Notes: a model not told the origin generated them from the sequence alone. Counted from the first letter of the stretch, positions 11,521-53,208 are shown. The stretch: DNA of 64,000 bases from Halichoerus grypus (GCF_964656455.1 NC_135717.1:137158308-137222307), one strand, 5' to 3'. Translations and numbers: made by a program.

Positions 11521-12521
11521 CTGCTATTTGTCATCATGTATATGGAATCGTTATATTTTTGGTAAACTATTGCTATTTGTTTAACTATTGCATTGTTAAA
11601 ATTCAAATCCATAATTAATTACTCCTTAACTTGCAGTTTGAAATAACCTAAAGGTAAACTGATACATATACATATATTTTGTATTGTTTATTATTGTGTT
11701 GTCTTCGTGGATTTTTTTGAATTAAACTTTTTCCTGAATAATTAAAATAGCCTCTGATTTTTAATATAATCACCTCCTTATCTTCTTCAGACACCTTATT
11801 CATTCAAAAGCATGTTTCCTTAGATCAGATTAATTTAAATTCTACAGAACACATAAAAATGAATTTTTATAGAATTATATTCTCGATTTTGAAGAAATAT
11901 TTCTCAGAATATTAAATTGGCACTGCTATGGAAACTTGCAAGTAGTGGTAGTTCTTAGAAAAGGGGGTCTCTATTTGCAGACTTCTCTATGCTGAAGTTG
12001 TGAACAGAAGCTTGATAGGTGGAGTGCCTCTGCCTTACTGAGTGGGGCTTCCCCTCATTGGCAAGAAGAAAAAATTCTGGGTCAAGGAGTTGTCTTTTCT
12101 ATTCCTTATGATCGTAACCACAGACTCTTCAAAGGACATGTTGGGAGACCTGTCATCACTAGCAATTCTTTTACTCTGAGAAGATCTTGTTCTTAATAGT
12201 GACCTTAAGTAACCCTCCTATTTCATTCAGTTTGCAATTACTAAACAAACTGCTCTGGGTTTGGCCTTTTCAATTTACTGAAGGCAGTTAACTCAGGATT
12301 TAAACAGTGCATTCTTTTTGGGGGATCCTCTTGTCCTACTAGGTTATGTTTGAAATTCCCACAAATTGGACTAATCACTTGGAGGTAAAGTGATCAGACT
12401 CATCAGTCTTAGCTGGGCCAGGTTTATCTCATTCTTACCCCCTGGGAAGGATCATAAACAGATGGTTAAACAGTAGTCTCTATAGTTTTTTTTTATTATG
12501 CATCACTATCAGTAAAAAACA
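11521..12521. other. Intergenic, no gene or repeat seen
   Basis: No long open frame and no repeat that I recognise. Confidence 0.5.
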
Positions 12522-12572
12522 ATACAACAACAACAACAACAACAACAAAATATATATATATATATATATATG
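12522..12572 (+). repeat. Compound microsatellite (CAA)n(TA)n
   Basis: About 8 CAA units run straight into about 11 TA units. Confidence 0.9.
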
Positions 12573-12839
12573 TTGACCGGTCAACAGTCCTGGTTTGCCT
12601 GGGACTGAGGAGTTTTCCAGGACACAGAAAAACACACTAAACCCAGGGCATTCCCTAACAAGTCAGGAGGTTGGTGACCCTATACTTAAATCAAAAGTAT
12701 TCGTGTATCATTTAATTACATGTATTATGTGTACTTTTATAATAGAGCAATATACATTTTAAATACCCAAAACTGAACCTGAAAGGGATGACATAATAAT
12801 GAATTAAAAAATAAGTGCTAAAGAGAGGTTTATGCCAGG

Positions 12840-13028
12840 AAGATGCCTGGGTGGCTAGTCAGTTAAGTGTCTGCCTTCATCTCGGGTCATGATCCCAGGG
12901 TCCTGGGATCGAGTTCCGCATAGGGCTCCTTGCTCAGCCGGCAGCCTGCTTCTCCCTCTGCCTACCACTCCCCCTGCTTGTGCTCACTCTCTTTCTCTCT
13001 CTCTGACAAATAAATAAATTTTTAAAAA
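12840..13028 (+). mobile_element. SINEC
   Basis: The head is 'gatgcctgggtggctagtcag', with a full CT-rich body and an 'aaataaataaattttt' tail. Confidence 0.92.
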
Positions 13029-13449
13029 AGAATGAACTGATACTGTTTGCTTGCACTTGCATCTTTACAACTATAATCTGCAATTTCCTTTCAGCAAGAC
13101 ATATGATCATTTTGTAATGGTTGGCTTAGTTAAAACCCGGTAATATACTCTGCAATTAAATTTACCCGGGTTCATACACTGCAGCAAAAGGAATAAACAA
13201 TTCCCCAAATCATCACTCCCTGTAGAATTACCATTTTTCCTAAGGAAAGCTATGTACCACTTGCCATTGCTCCCTGTCAAAAAACACCAAGGACTCACCT
13301 GCACATATTGGATTTATTCCTTATCAAAATAACTCAATAAATATGTATTAAAATGCATAATGTATCTGACATCATATTACGGGTTAAAAATTTACTTTAG
13401 TCCTTGTCAATATAAGTAAAAATGAGATAGTGTTTATTAATAGTATTAA

Positions 13450-13575
13450 TTTAATAATAGTAATACCTAACACTAAGTAAGGTTTACAATGTGCCAAGCA
13501 CTAAGTGCTTCACATATAATAATTATATAATCCTCTCAATAATCCTGTGAGGTAGGTGCTATTAATTTTCCTTTC
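13450..13575 (+). mobile_element. MIR/L2-like old repeat
   Basis: The words 'tgtgccaagcactaagtgc' and 'ctcaataatcctgtgaggtagg' are characteristic of MIR or L2-related elements. Confidence 0.6.
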
Positions 13576-13663
13576 TTGAACTACTAGTAGGTTTAAACAT
13601 ATTTTTATAAACTTCATTCAAATTTACAAATACATTTTTTGAGAGTTAAGATAGTGTAAGGGA

Positions 13664-13863
13664 GGGGCGCCTGGGTGGCTCAGTCGTTAAGCATCTGCCT
13701 TCGGCTCAGGTCATGATCCCAGGCTCCTGGGATCGAGCCCCACATCGGGCTCCCTGCTCCACGGGAAGCCTGCTTCTCCCTCTCCTACTCCCCTGCTTAT
13801 GTTCCCTCTCTCCCTGTGTCTCTTTCTGTCAAATAAATAAATAAAATCTTTAAAAAAAAAAAA
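13664..13863 (+). mobile_element. Young SINEC with perfect 16-bp target duplication
   Basis: A full-length copy with an intact A tail. 'aagatagtgtaaggga' flanks it exactly at 13648-13663 and 13864-13879. It is among the youngest insertions here. Confidence 0.97.
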
Positions 13864-13879
13864 AAGATAGTGTAAGGGA

Positions 13880-15107
13880 ATGCTATCCTTTGGTCAAGGA
13901 TTCCTAGGAGTTATTGCATACATACAACCACTCTAAATAAATACTGACCTCAAGAATACAGAAGTAATATAAATTAAGGTGTCAAAATTTCATATAAATA
14001 TTCCCAGATTTATATTCAATTTTATGGCTTTGACTTTTAGGTAGAGGCACACTATATTTTATTTCCTGAGGCCCAGACTCATCCTGGAAGCTGATTATAT
14101 ACAGTACATCTTATCTATATGTGAAAATAATAGATGCAGCATGAAATTTCCACAGTTTCTGGCTCTTTTTTTTTTCTTTCGGTCAATTGCCTGCTTATCT
14201 CCTTCATTTATTTTTCTAATTGTGCTGTTCATTTTCTTAGGAATTTTAAATGATTCTTAAATGTACCTTGATGGCACATCCATGATTTTAATCCTTTGAC
14301 ATTTATCTAGCAGATACCTTTCACAGTTGTCTATTTACATTTTAATGAACTAACATCTATCTTTCCATTTTTAAATGTTGCATCTTATTTGTACCATCAA
14401 TTTGGTTTTCATCTTACAACACTTCTCATGCACCATTATCGTAATTTGAATTTTTGAATTATAGAAAAGATCAATCAAGTGAAGACTGACATAAAAGTGA
14501 AAGAATAAGAGTAAAGTAAAAACAGTATGTCTCCCCAATAACATCTCTATGGACAACAAAATAATCTTTAGACTTATTGCATGATCATTCTCCTTAAGTG
14601 TACATAAAACATGTATTTTTAAACTTGCTAGTTTTTATCAAAATCAGAGTGTAGAATTAGAGTATTATTTACCTAAAATTTCAAGCACAATGTACAGAAA
14701 CTGAAAACGAGCCCAAAGCCATCTGAGATAAGCAAGAGACTTAGCCTATATCCTAAAATTACCTATACTTTTCAAGTGAAGGCAATAGCTCTGTAGACAC
14801 AACAGAAAAGTAAATGGATATTCAAAAAGAACATCTGCAGCAGAACTTTAGTAAAATAAATAATTCAGTGATAATTTATTTTTCACACTGCTTGTAAAGA
14901 AATAGATGATTCTGTCAATACCCTCTAACAATTCCAATGCCTTCAAGAAATTTAATGTGTTAAATTATATCACCACTTTCAAAATTAAAAAAGTTAAAAC
15001 TTCTTTGAGGGCTAGATGAATAGGCCAAAATTTCAAAGTTCAAAAAGTCAAAAGGTATAAGAATTTATGAGAAAATGAACACATCTTTTGGTACCATTGG
15101 GGAAAAA
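13880..15107. other. Intergenic, AT-rich, nothing recognised
   Basis: No exon-like open frame and no repeat that I can name. Confidence 0.5.
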
Positions 15108-15650
15108 GAATTTCCTTTCCTACTCATGGTCCTTCTGGCTGTACTAAGAATCAAATTGGCATGAGACAGATTAACAAAAGAAAATTAAACTTTATTTTGT
15201 ATGTATGCAGAAGCCAAACAGACATAGAAATTCCAAAGACAGGCAAAGACGGTATATATGTCATTCTGAACTAAGGAGAAGGGGACAGAGATCTGGGATC
15301 TCAAAGAAAAGGAGCGCAATTCACAGGAAGATGAAAAAGAGTAAATGTTTAATAAATGTTTGCTGGGCCTTTCAGAAACAATGGGACATAGAAGACTTTG
15401 ATCAAACAGACCTTGCTGGGTTCCTCCCTGTCTATCAAAACTAGTTCATAGTATAATGTAGTAATCTATGGCAATAACTCTTCTCCTGGAGCAGTCCTCT
15501 ATCTAAATTCTTTTTAGATACCTCCCAGTTGTGGGGAGATAAAGAGCTTTTCCTGAATCTGCTGGGTTTTGATTGCTTTTGAACTCAAAATAGTCTTCAT
15601 GCCAAAGTGTCCCATCTTGGGACAGCCTGCCCTTGGCCCCTATACAGCAC
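15108..15650 (-). mobile_element. Endogenous retroviral LTR, minus strand
   Basis: Read on the minus strand, it has a body, an AATAAA signal (complement at 15191-15196), then a CT/T-rich U5-like end with 'attcttag' and 'agccagaaggaccatga'. Related sequence appears at 63928-64000. This layout is that of a solo LTR of an old endogenous retrovirus. No gag, pol or env sequence adjoins it. The family was not determined. Confidence 0.6.
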
Positions 15651-16663
15651 TGATATAGAATCTGTGATTTTAATACAGAAAATGTTAAACAGTGATTAAA
15701 TAATCCTCAAATATTATGTGCCTCTTTAAATTTTGGAAAAAAATATATTTTAGAATGTAATGCATTTGAAATGTTTCTTGGATGAAGCACATGATGTGGA
15801 CCAATTCATTGAAAGACTGCATATTTTGCAAAACATTCTCAGCAAACCCAAACTCTTTCTACACAAACCAAACTAAATGCCTTCATGTGCCCTTTCCCTG
15901 TACTTCCATTTTAGTCACTTGGGTTTAAAAACTAGCTCTACCACACCTATCATGGACTCAGACATATAGGAGGTCCTAAAGAAATACCTATGACTGAGTG
16001 TGGTGTCCTGCAATGGAATGGGTTGCCTAAGAGACAGTAACTTCCTTCTTAGTATAATTATTTAAGGAGAGATACAATGATCTCCTATTAGTGATGTGTC
16101 AGAGCATTTGTCCAATACATGGGACTAGTAAAATTGTCTAACATTTCTTCTTAATCTAAGATTGCATTATACTATTTATCTTGTGCTTTGATATAGCAAT
16201 TTTCATAATCTAACAACATTACCAACATAATAAAGGAATTCCATCTTTCACCACATGCCACCTTCATCCCTATAGTATGCTCTGCTGGTACTAAAACACT
16301 TTTAGTCTTTTCAGATCTCCTGGTATATTTGCATGCTTTTTTCCCTTTGTTTAAAATGTGCTCTGTCACCTGTATGCTTCACCTTCTTGAGGTCACATTC
16401 TCTAGAAAGGCTTCCATGGTCCTCAAAAGGGGTGTTAATTGTCCCATACATGCTGTAATAGCATTTTGGTTTTGTTTTTATCACATGGTATAAGAGTTAC
16501 CAATTTGCTAGTTCTCTAAACTATAGGCTATTTGGAAGCAGAGTCTGGGTCTTTCTCAACTATCTAACACATTGCCTGGTAATAAATATTTATTAAAAGT
16601 ATAACGGCATGAATGAAACCATCTTGTGAGGTCTACTGCTTTCAACTGTATACATCATCATTT
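15651..16663. other. Intergenic, nothing recognised
   Basis: Only short chance frames were seen. Confidence 0.5.
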
Positions 16664-16884
16664 CTTTAAAGATTTATTTATTTATTTTAAAGAGAAAGAG
16701 AGACAGAGAGAGAGAGCAAGAACAAGCCAGAAGGGGCAGAAGGAGAGGGAGAGGAAGAGAATCTCAAGCAGACTCCCCACTGAGCCGGGAGCCCAAGGTG
16801 AGGCTTGATCTCACCACCGGAGATCATGACCTGAGCGGAAACCAAGAGTCAGAGGCTTACCCCACTGAGCCACTCAGGTGCCCC
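16664..16884 (-). mobile_element. SINEC, minus strand
   Basis: 'aaagatttatttatttatttt', then a GA-rich body, then 'ctgagccactcaggtgcccc'. Confidence 0.92.
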
Positions 16885-17700
16885 CGTACCTCATAATTTT
16901 TAAAGCACATTTTTTTTAGATATTTTGACCAACCAACTGCCAATGCTTTCTTTGTGGCAAAATTCTGTCCCAGTGTCAGTGAATTCAAGTACCCCTGTAA
17001 TGCTATTGAACACAGTATGTTATATGCAAATGTGTACCCCAAAACAAATACGTGCTTTTATTTTGTGTCTAGAACTTATATTCCTCAAAGCAAGTTTTCT
17101 TTAGCAAAATGTTCGAAGGCAAAGAGACCAAGCCAAAATCTGCTAAGACACTAACCATTTTGTCTGAAAGAAACAAATGAAAACAAAAAATGAGTTCTTA
17201 CCAGCTGTGAACAAGACAATTTGTCAGAGATGATGAATTCTGATATTCCAGGCTGTCTATACAGTGCTGGTGAGATGAAATGAAAATACTTTAACCTTAT
17301 GAGAACTTGATGACTCCTACTCTACCCCTTAAAAGCTGAGCTTTCCATTCTTCCATTTATTCTGTGGTTCCTCGCAAAAGATTATTAAAACACTGAGAGA
17401 AAATCTCAGTGAGGAAGTCCGACTTAAAGAGGAAATACTTTTGTCCATGAGGATAATAAAGGGTGCGTCCCGCACTAAATTTTCAACCCCAGAGGCAAGA
17501 ATGAATGAGAAAGATTTACTGAATTTTCATCAGTATCACGGAAGTATGCTCATTTCCCCTTGCATAATTAGAAAGTTCCTCAGACACGTTCATTATTCAG
17601 CAACTGGCATTCAGTGTACAGATGGCTCATAAACGATGACACATCATCTGGTGTCAGAAATCAACTCTGGATAATATTTAGCTACCTTAGTTTAGTGAAA
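16885..17700. other. Region upstream of the GLIPR1L2 promoter
   Basis: No repeat was recognised. Short frames at 16954-17154 and 17441-17632 show no family motif. Part of this could be distal promoter. Confidence 0.4.
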
Positions 17701-17739
17701 AGCCTGTACTCCTTTAAACTCGAGCCTCTCTTCGGTTAG

Positions 17740-46724
<28,985 letters not shown>

Positions 46725-46748
46725 GACAAATGTATAATACAAAAACTA

Positions 46749-46771
46749 AATAAATAAAAGCAAAAAATAAA
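46749..46771 (+). terminator. Polyadenylation signals of GLIPR1L2
   Basis: AATAAA occurs at 46749-46754, 46753-46758 and 46766-46771, the first only 25 nt after the stop codon. Confidence 0.75.
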
Positions 46772-47646
46772 ACACTGAGCTTTAACAAAAAAGAATATGT
46801 ACAAACCACTACTGCAATACCTTTTATTCTCTTCTCTTTCTTATATTTGTTCACCAAATTTAAATTTGAAAAACAGAAACAAATAAACAAAAAACATGTT
46901 TTTTATAGTAAGTATTGTAAGGCAAGCTCTTGGACACTAAGAGTAGGTAAAGATGTGATGACAGAAATACTAAAAAAGATTTGACCAGTCTAATTAGTTT
47001 TAAGATTTTACTGTGTTATCCTTATAAAGGAAGGAATTCCCATTTTCTAAATATGTTTCTCTCTCTGTGTTTTAAATATTTCTTAAATGGGTTAATAAGT
47101 TTCTCAAGTATTAAGGTGCCTAGGATCATTCCAACTCAAGATAACCATTTAATAACCTTTGGTTTTGTTATTTTTATCATTACTGTTATAGTTGTTATTT
47201 TTTTATTTTATTTAAAATCAATTAATTATTATTATAGTTGTTATTGATAGTGGTGATGATGGTGGTGATGATATTGACCATGGGATATCAAGGCATTGAA
47301 TATCATTATGTATATTTATATTGTTTGTGTTTGAAATAATTTAAGTGGTACTTGTACATGCTGTTAGGAGATAAATTTTTATTTCTACTTCATGTTTAAT
47401 ATTTCATTAAGGCCTTGTAATTCTTTATTAGGCTATATAATTTGTTGCCACTAAGGGCAAATAAATGTCAAAAATTTAATTATTTGTGATTGAGCAATTT
47501 GGCTGCTTCCAAATTTATGTGGTAAAATAAAATAAAAATTTAAAAAGTTATTTACTTGCAATTATTTAATATGTACAGTAAAAGTTCATAAATTAATAAT
47601 ATAAAATAACTACTTACTATTTGTAGTACTAATAAATGATCTGAAT
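46772..47646. other. Intergenic, AT-rich, nothing recognised
   Basis: Short chance frames only. No SINE. Confidence 0.5.
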
Positions 47647-47663
47647 AAAAATACCTAACATAG

Positions 47664-47861
47664 GGGCGCCTGGGTGGCTCAGTTGGTTAAGCGACTGCCT
47701 TCGGCTCAGGTCATGATTCTGGAGTCCCGGGATCGAGTCCCGCATCGGGCTCCCTGCTCGGCAGGGAGTCTGCTTCTCCCTCTGACCCTCCTCCCTCTCA
47801 TGCTCTCTGTCTCTCATTCTCTCTCTCTCAAATAAATAAATAAATAAAATCTTTAAAAAAA
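47664..47861 (+). mobile_element. Young SINEC with perfect target duplication
   Basis: 'aaaaatacctaacatag' flanks it at 47647-47663 and 47862-47878. A full-length copy with an intact tail. Confidence 0.96.
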
Positions 47862-48094
47862 AAAAATACCTAACATAGCACACATCAAATGGTATAAACT
47901 CCATATTTATTAACTTCAGTATATTAAAAGACTATTCTTAAATGGGGCAAGGTGAGAATTATACAAAAAAGCCCTGCATATATGTAATTTCTGTGTAGTC
48001 AGCCTCTTTTCTAACCAGCTTCCTAAGAAAAAGCCTTAGGTAGAGAAAAGGGCTGATTCTCTACAGTGCTTTTATTTATTAGTATTTTCTGATA

Positions 48095-48260
48095 TTTATG
48101 TACTACTTCATAGCTTCCAAAGTGCTTTCACATAATTCTTTAATTCCCAAAACCACTCTGTGGAGTTGGCCTTGCTTCCATTTTTAAAAATGAGAAGACT
48201 GACTTTGAGTTTGTGAAGTGTTACAACCAAGGACTGAAAACAAATTAATTTCTGGACATT
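48095..48260 (+). mobile_element. MIR/L2-like old repeat
   Basis: 'ccaaagtgctttcacataatt', 'aaaaccactctgtggagttgg' and 'aaaatgagaagactgac' fit the MIR/L2 consensus. Confidence 0.6.
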
Positions 48261-48412
48261 CTGATGCATTTATAAGTGTAAATTCTTCATGATACCACGT
48301 TCAGTTCCCACTATCACTAACTTACATATCTGTATATCTAACTTCTACTCATCTAACTTTACTCTTCAGCATATTCTCCAGGTGATTTCATGGAATATGA
48401 TTGCTATAAGCC

Positions 48413-48633
48413 AGTGGTTCTTAACTGCGGGCAATTTTGCCACCTTCCTTCCAGGGACATTTGGCAAAATCTGCAAACGTTATTGAAGTTGTGCCCAGGA
48501 AGGTACTACTGGTATCTAGTGGAAAGAGGCCAGGAACGCTGGTAACAATCTTACAGTGCCTAGGACGGCCCCCACAGCAGAGAATTATCCTGTCCAAGAT
48601 ACCACCAGTGCCAAGGTTGAGAAATTCTGCTGT
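48413..48633 (+). mobile_element. hAT-Charlie MER20-like element
   Basis: It starts 'ccagtggttcttaactgcggg' and contains 'gggacatttggcaaaatctg', 'tactactggtatctagtgg' and 'agagaattatcctgtcc'. It ends 'aaggttgagaaattctgc', the inverted counterpart of the start. This is the plan of MER20 (known family, from memory). Confidence 0.75.
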
Positions 48634-48839
48634 TGGCTTACTTCCACCCTGGACATGTGTAAATTATGGATGTATTGTATATGTTATTGTATTTCCTTAA
48701 TTTCTCATTTTTCTAAAAATTTGTCCTCTCATTTTCTTTCCTACGCTTCTTACCTCACCTTTTTATATCCACAAGTTACCATGGGAACATCATTTTGCTT
48801 TTGTGATTCTGTCTCCTTACTTTGGAGATGGTCTGCTGA

Positions 48840-49135
48840 CCACAGGTGGGTGCAATCATAGGTTTTGGCGTGGAGATCCAGACAGACATTCAAGACAGGT
48901 TCTCCTTGGTGGCAAAAGTTTTAATAGGTAAAGCTCTGAGGCTGTTTAGCAGACTGCATGGAAAGAAAGAATGAATACAGAGAAGCAATGAGTGGCTGTT
49001 GTCCCTGATGCCTAGTTTTATCCCAACCTTTCATATGTATTTTTTTTTTCCCGGAATATATCCTATTTCCAACCAGTAAGGTTTCCTTAGGTTATTTTGA
49101 GTTGGATTCTGTAACTGACTCAATTAACAGGACAT
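48840..49135 (-). mobile_element. Endogenous retroviral LTR-like, minus strand
   Basis: Read on the minus strand it has a 'tattaaaa' signal-like word, then 'gagaacctgtcttgaatgtc' and 'ctggatctccacgcc', typical of an LTR R-U5 region. It lies downstream (in minus-strand sense) of the integrase relic at 50461-50911 and could be its 3' LTR (inference). Confidence 0.5.
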
Positions 49136-49170
49136 TACTATAAAGATATTTTCATTAAAATGTCCATTAT

Positions 49171-49360
49171 TGGGCACCTGAGTGGCTCATTCGGTTAAGC
49201 ATCTGCCTTCGGCTCAGGTCATGATCCCAGGGTCCTGAGATGGAACCCCACATCAGGCTCCCTGCTCAGCGGGGAGCCTGCTTCTCCCTCTGCCTGCCGC
49301 TCCCCTGCTTGTGCTCTCTCTCTGTCAAATAAATAAATAAATAAAATCTTAAAAATAAAT
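49171..49360 (+). mobile_element. SINEC
   Basis: The head is 'gggcacctgagtggctcattc', with a full body, and the tail extends into (TTAA)n at 49363-49383. Confidence 0.93.
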
Positions 49361-49384
49361 AAATTAATTAATTAATTAATTAAA

Positions 49385-51850
49385 ATTATTCTGAAACAGC
49401 ATTAGCGATAATGGCACTAAAACTCAGTATGTAAAGATCCTTCATAGCATCAAGTGGTCAAAGGAATAGAGTGTCTTTTTAAGTTTTATTTCCTAAGTCT
49501 TGGTTCTTGGTATCATCTCCATCTCTCCCAGAACCATATACTCTATGTGCTTAGAATACTTACTCTTATCTTTATTACACAAGTTACAGGTTGACTCCCT
49601 GCATAAGGGATCATTAGTATGAATCCCAGAGATGTCAGGGGAAATTACTCTTACTCAGTTTCCATGGCACTGAGTTTCAGGAATATACTTTCACCAGGAT
49701 GTTCTGACCTAAATGGTCTTGAGTGGTGAATGACCATTTGGTTCATTCCTTAAAGTATTATATATTCCATTTTGCATTATAAAATTCTAAGACTGTTGAA
49801 ATGTTCCTGGCACTAGTAAGGTAATCTCCAACGAGTGTCTATACTACATTACGTGTAGTATATACTTGCCCTTGGTTTAGCTAAGGGTTTGATCAAGAAA
49901 GTGTCAAAGAGTCAGTTCACTTAGTCAATAAATATTAACAAAATATTAGTGATCCAATGCTATCTTGAGTCCTTCATTTAAATGGTCAAGGATCAAGTAT
50001 GTTATTCCTTAAAACTAGATAAAGGTAAAGATTGTTGGGTTTTCTATAGGTTCCTCAACTCCCCATAACAATGAACTACAGTGCTGGATGGTAATAGACA
50101 CTACAAAAAGGGAGGCTGGGGAAGAACAAGAATGAATACAGAATGTTCACAGGAACAACACACAGCAATGGGGAAGGAACTAGATAGAGTCCTAAGGGTT
50201 TGGTGACTCTAGAGGGGGTAGGAGGACTTGCAATTATTTAGCATAGCCGTGAGCCCCTTCCACAACATTCAGTATAATGTTGCTGGGAAACCAGGTTGGT
50301 CAGAAGTGGTGGGCTGGAGCAGAGTGGAGGGCATTGGACCTTTTCTTTCCCTTCCATAGCAAAAGCAATTGCCAAAAACACATGCCCACTCAAATTCAAA
50401 GTACCGCCTGAGTGAGGGAAATTTATTATGGACAGTATTAGATAAGATCTCTAAAAATATTTAAAATCTGAGGAATATTATTGATATTCCTGTTATTAAA
50501 CAGATTTGATAGACTTCAACGTTGGAGTGAGACATCTGATGGGATGCTAGCTTGTGTAATGTTCTATTCCTGTGGATCAGACATTCAGGAAACAAACACA
50601 CGGTGGTGTTGGCTAAGACTCTGAGGGCAGGAAAGTCACACCCATACCCAGAAAAGATGTCAGAATAAGTGTCTATTTCAGTGAGAATGAACCACTGGCT
50701 TTTCCAGGATGGAAGGAGCCCAATGTAGTCAACTTGCCACCAAGTGCCAGTTAGTCTCCTCAAACAATAGTGCCATGTTAGGGACCCAGAATTCATCTCC
50801 ATTGTTGGTAGATTCTATATACAGAGGTACCTGGACCAACACTGATAAATGAAAGTCTATGCAACTGGATCTATATGTGGCATCCATGCATCCTATTTGT
50901 CTGCCCATCATGCTAATTCTGGGTGGGCAAAGGAAAAAATCTAGTTAATGTCAACTGATGAATTATTTCGTCTACTTTGTCATTTGATGCATCTGGTGGG
51001 CAATAATCAGTAAAAAAAATTTCTGCCTACCATTCCCACTTCTTTATTTCCATTCACATGCCTCTGCCCCAGACCCTCTTATTTCTGAGGGTCCTTTTCC
51101 TTCCAAACTCCTAACCTATGGCTAGATATTTGCTATGGTCCATGTGTCCATATTGATTCTCATCTCAAGCCACTTGTACTTCCATACAAAGTGGATAGTC
51201 AGGTCTACCACTCAAAGCTCCACCCTGAAGATTTTCTCTTACTGCTGCCTTTCAAGGCTATAATGCAGTCATTGTCCATTTTCTGCTTGCACCCACATTT
51301 TGGGCCAACTAATAAATTAACATTTGGCTTTTAAAAATTACTTTTACCTAGATGTACAGGACACCCCCTCAATATAGTCACAAGTGTGAACTGAGATAGG
51401 GGTGCTGGTATAACAGTGGTGGGTGAAATGGAGGTCTAGGTTCTCTGCTCATGTAGCTTACTCATGCCCTGTGGTCCCACTTGGATTTGATTCCATGATG
51501 ATGCTTTGGTTCAATGTCAACTCAGATCATGTGTCCATCAGTTTCCCAAATGTGTGGATATTCCCCCTTTCAAATATATATTCATTCAAGTAAATGTCCA
51601 TGGGTTCCTTTTGGAAAATACTCAGAAATTCGTTAAAGTGCGTATTAGTGGCCTCCTAGGAACTCAGCCATCTCTTCAGTGGCTTCCTGTGTAAAAATTG
51701 GCTCGGTTCCAGTAACTAAGCAAGGGATCATGATTTCTTACCACTTGCTTTATTGGATCACTACTGAAACCAACTGTGCCAGTTCAGATCCTCCTGAAGC
51801 CAATGTCAAGACAGAACTAGAAGTATAAGAGGTTCATTATTTGATGCCTG
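49385..51850 (-). mobile_element. Broken endogenous retrovirus, pol (integrase) relic
   Basis: On the minus strand the frames at 50461-50802 and 50729-50911 contain 'WQVDYIG', 'TEIDTYSDIFSGYG' and 'LANTTVCLFPECL'. These fit the integrase core of vertebrate endogenous retroviruses. The frame stops soon after and the flanking sequence is only weakly retroviral. Many stops and frameshifts show that it is long dead. The outer limits are uncertain and the class (ERV1 or ERVL) is not settled. Confidence 0.6.
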
Positions 51851-51889
51851 TAAAACTTGAGGTATCAAAGAATATAATATAGGAAAGAG

Positions 51890-52515
51890 GGGAAAAAAAG
51901 AGTAACTTTGTAGTGGAGAAACCTGATAAACACTACAACAGCCAGGAGATCAAGATCAATATCAACAATGGTAAGTCATGTTAATAGCATGTATCCTTGA
52001 TATGATATGATGAAAATGGCATTTTACCTCTGTAGTCTTCTTCCCAAAAATACTGGAATCCCAGTCAAATCATGAGAAAAACATCAGACAAATCCCAATT
52101 AAGGGACATTCTATAAAATACCAATACTTCTAAAAACTTTCAAAACTTTCCTTATTTCAAAAAAAAAAAAAAAACTTTCCTTAATTCATCAAAAATAAGG
52201 AAAACCTGAGAAACCATCAGAACCAACAGGAGTCTAAACCTAGACACAAGACTACTAAATGTAAGATGGTATCCTCAACAGGATCCTGGGACATAGGAAG
52301 GACATTAGGTGAAAACTAAGAAAATCTTAATAAGTATGTGCTTTAGCTAATGAACTTGTATCAATATTGGTTCATTAATTGTGACAAATGTACTGTAAGA
52401 TGTTAATAATAGGGGAGAGTGGGTGTGAGGTATATGGGAACTCTGTACTGTCTTCACAATTTTTCTGTAAATCTAAAATTGTTCTAAAATAAGGTTTTTA
52501 AGAAAATTAAAAAAT
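51890..52515 (+). mobile_element. L1 3' UTR (L1MA/B-like)
   Basis: The end 'ggtatatgggaactctgtac', 'aatttttctgtaaatctaaaa' and 'ttgttctaaaataagg' matches a common L1 3' terminus. The upstream part is less clear. Confidence 0.65.
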
Positions 52516-52529
52516 TATGGGACATGAAA

Positions 52530-52980
52530 ATTACATAAAATTCAAATTTCACTGTCCATAAATAAAGTTTTATTAGAATACAGAAACACACACAAAGGGC
52601 TGGGAGAGAGCATTAGTAGATAGGGAAAGCCTTCAGACTATAATGCAGATCTGACACCTGTAAAATTCAGTCAGAAAAAGGCTCAGACCACAGTGCAACT
52701 CAGAAAAATCTCAGCCCAAACAAGGCGGGGAGCTGTGGTGCAAAAATCCCCTCTAGAGATCTTTCGTGCTGGGAGAGGTATGTGTTGGGCAGTGTTGTCA
52801 GAATTTCAATCTAAAATTAAACCAGAGGGGGAAAACAAATAAATAAATAAATAAAATCAAACCAGAGGATACAAAATGGAAAAAATCTCATGCATGTCCC
52901 CTCAGGAGCACAAAACTTAAGGACTGAGAGACTCATTTCCCATAAACAGAAAACTGACATTATTGGAATTTTTAAAAATG
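52530..52980. other. Intergenic, partly old repeat
   Basis: 'ccataaataaagttttattag' (52557-52577) is the start of the same repeat type as 2943-3140, in the opposite orientation. An (AAAT)n run lies at 52837-52855. The rest is unrecognised. Confidence 0.4.
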
Positions 52981-52985
52981 ATACA

Positions 52986-53190
52986 GGGCGCCTGGGTGGC
53001 TCAGTCGTTAAGCGTCTGCCTTCGGCTCAGGTCATGGTCCCAGGGTCCTGGGATTGAGCCCCGCATCGGGCTCCCTGCTCGGCGGGAAGCCTGCTTCTCC
53101 CTCACCCACTCACCCTGCTTGTGTTCCCTCTCTCGCTGTGTCTCTGTCTGTCAAATAAATAAATAAAATCTTAAAAAAATAAAAAAAATA
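52986..53190 (+). mobile_element. SINEC, first of two at the same site
   Basis: A full-length copy. 'aaaaatgatacag' precedes it and recurs after it at about 53190-53204. Confidence 0.95.
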
Positions 53191-53208
53191 AAAATGATAC
53201 AGAGTTTA

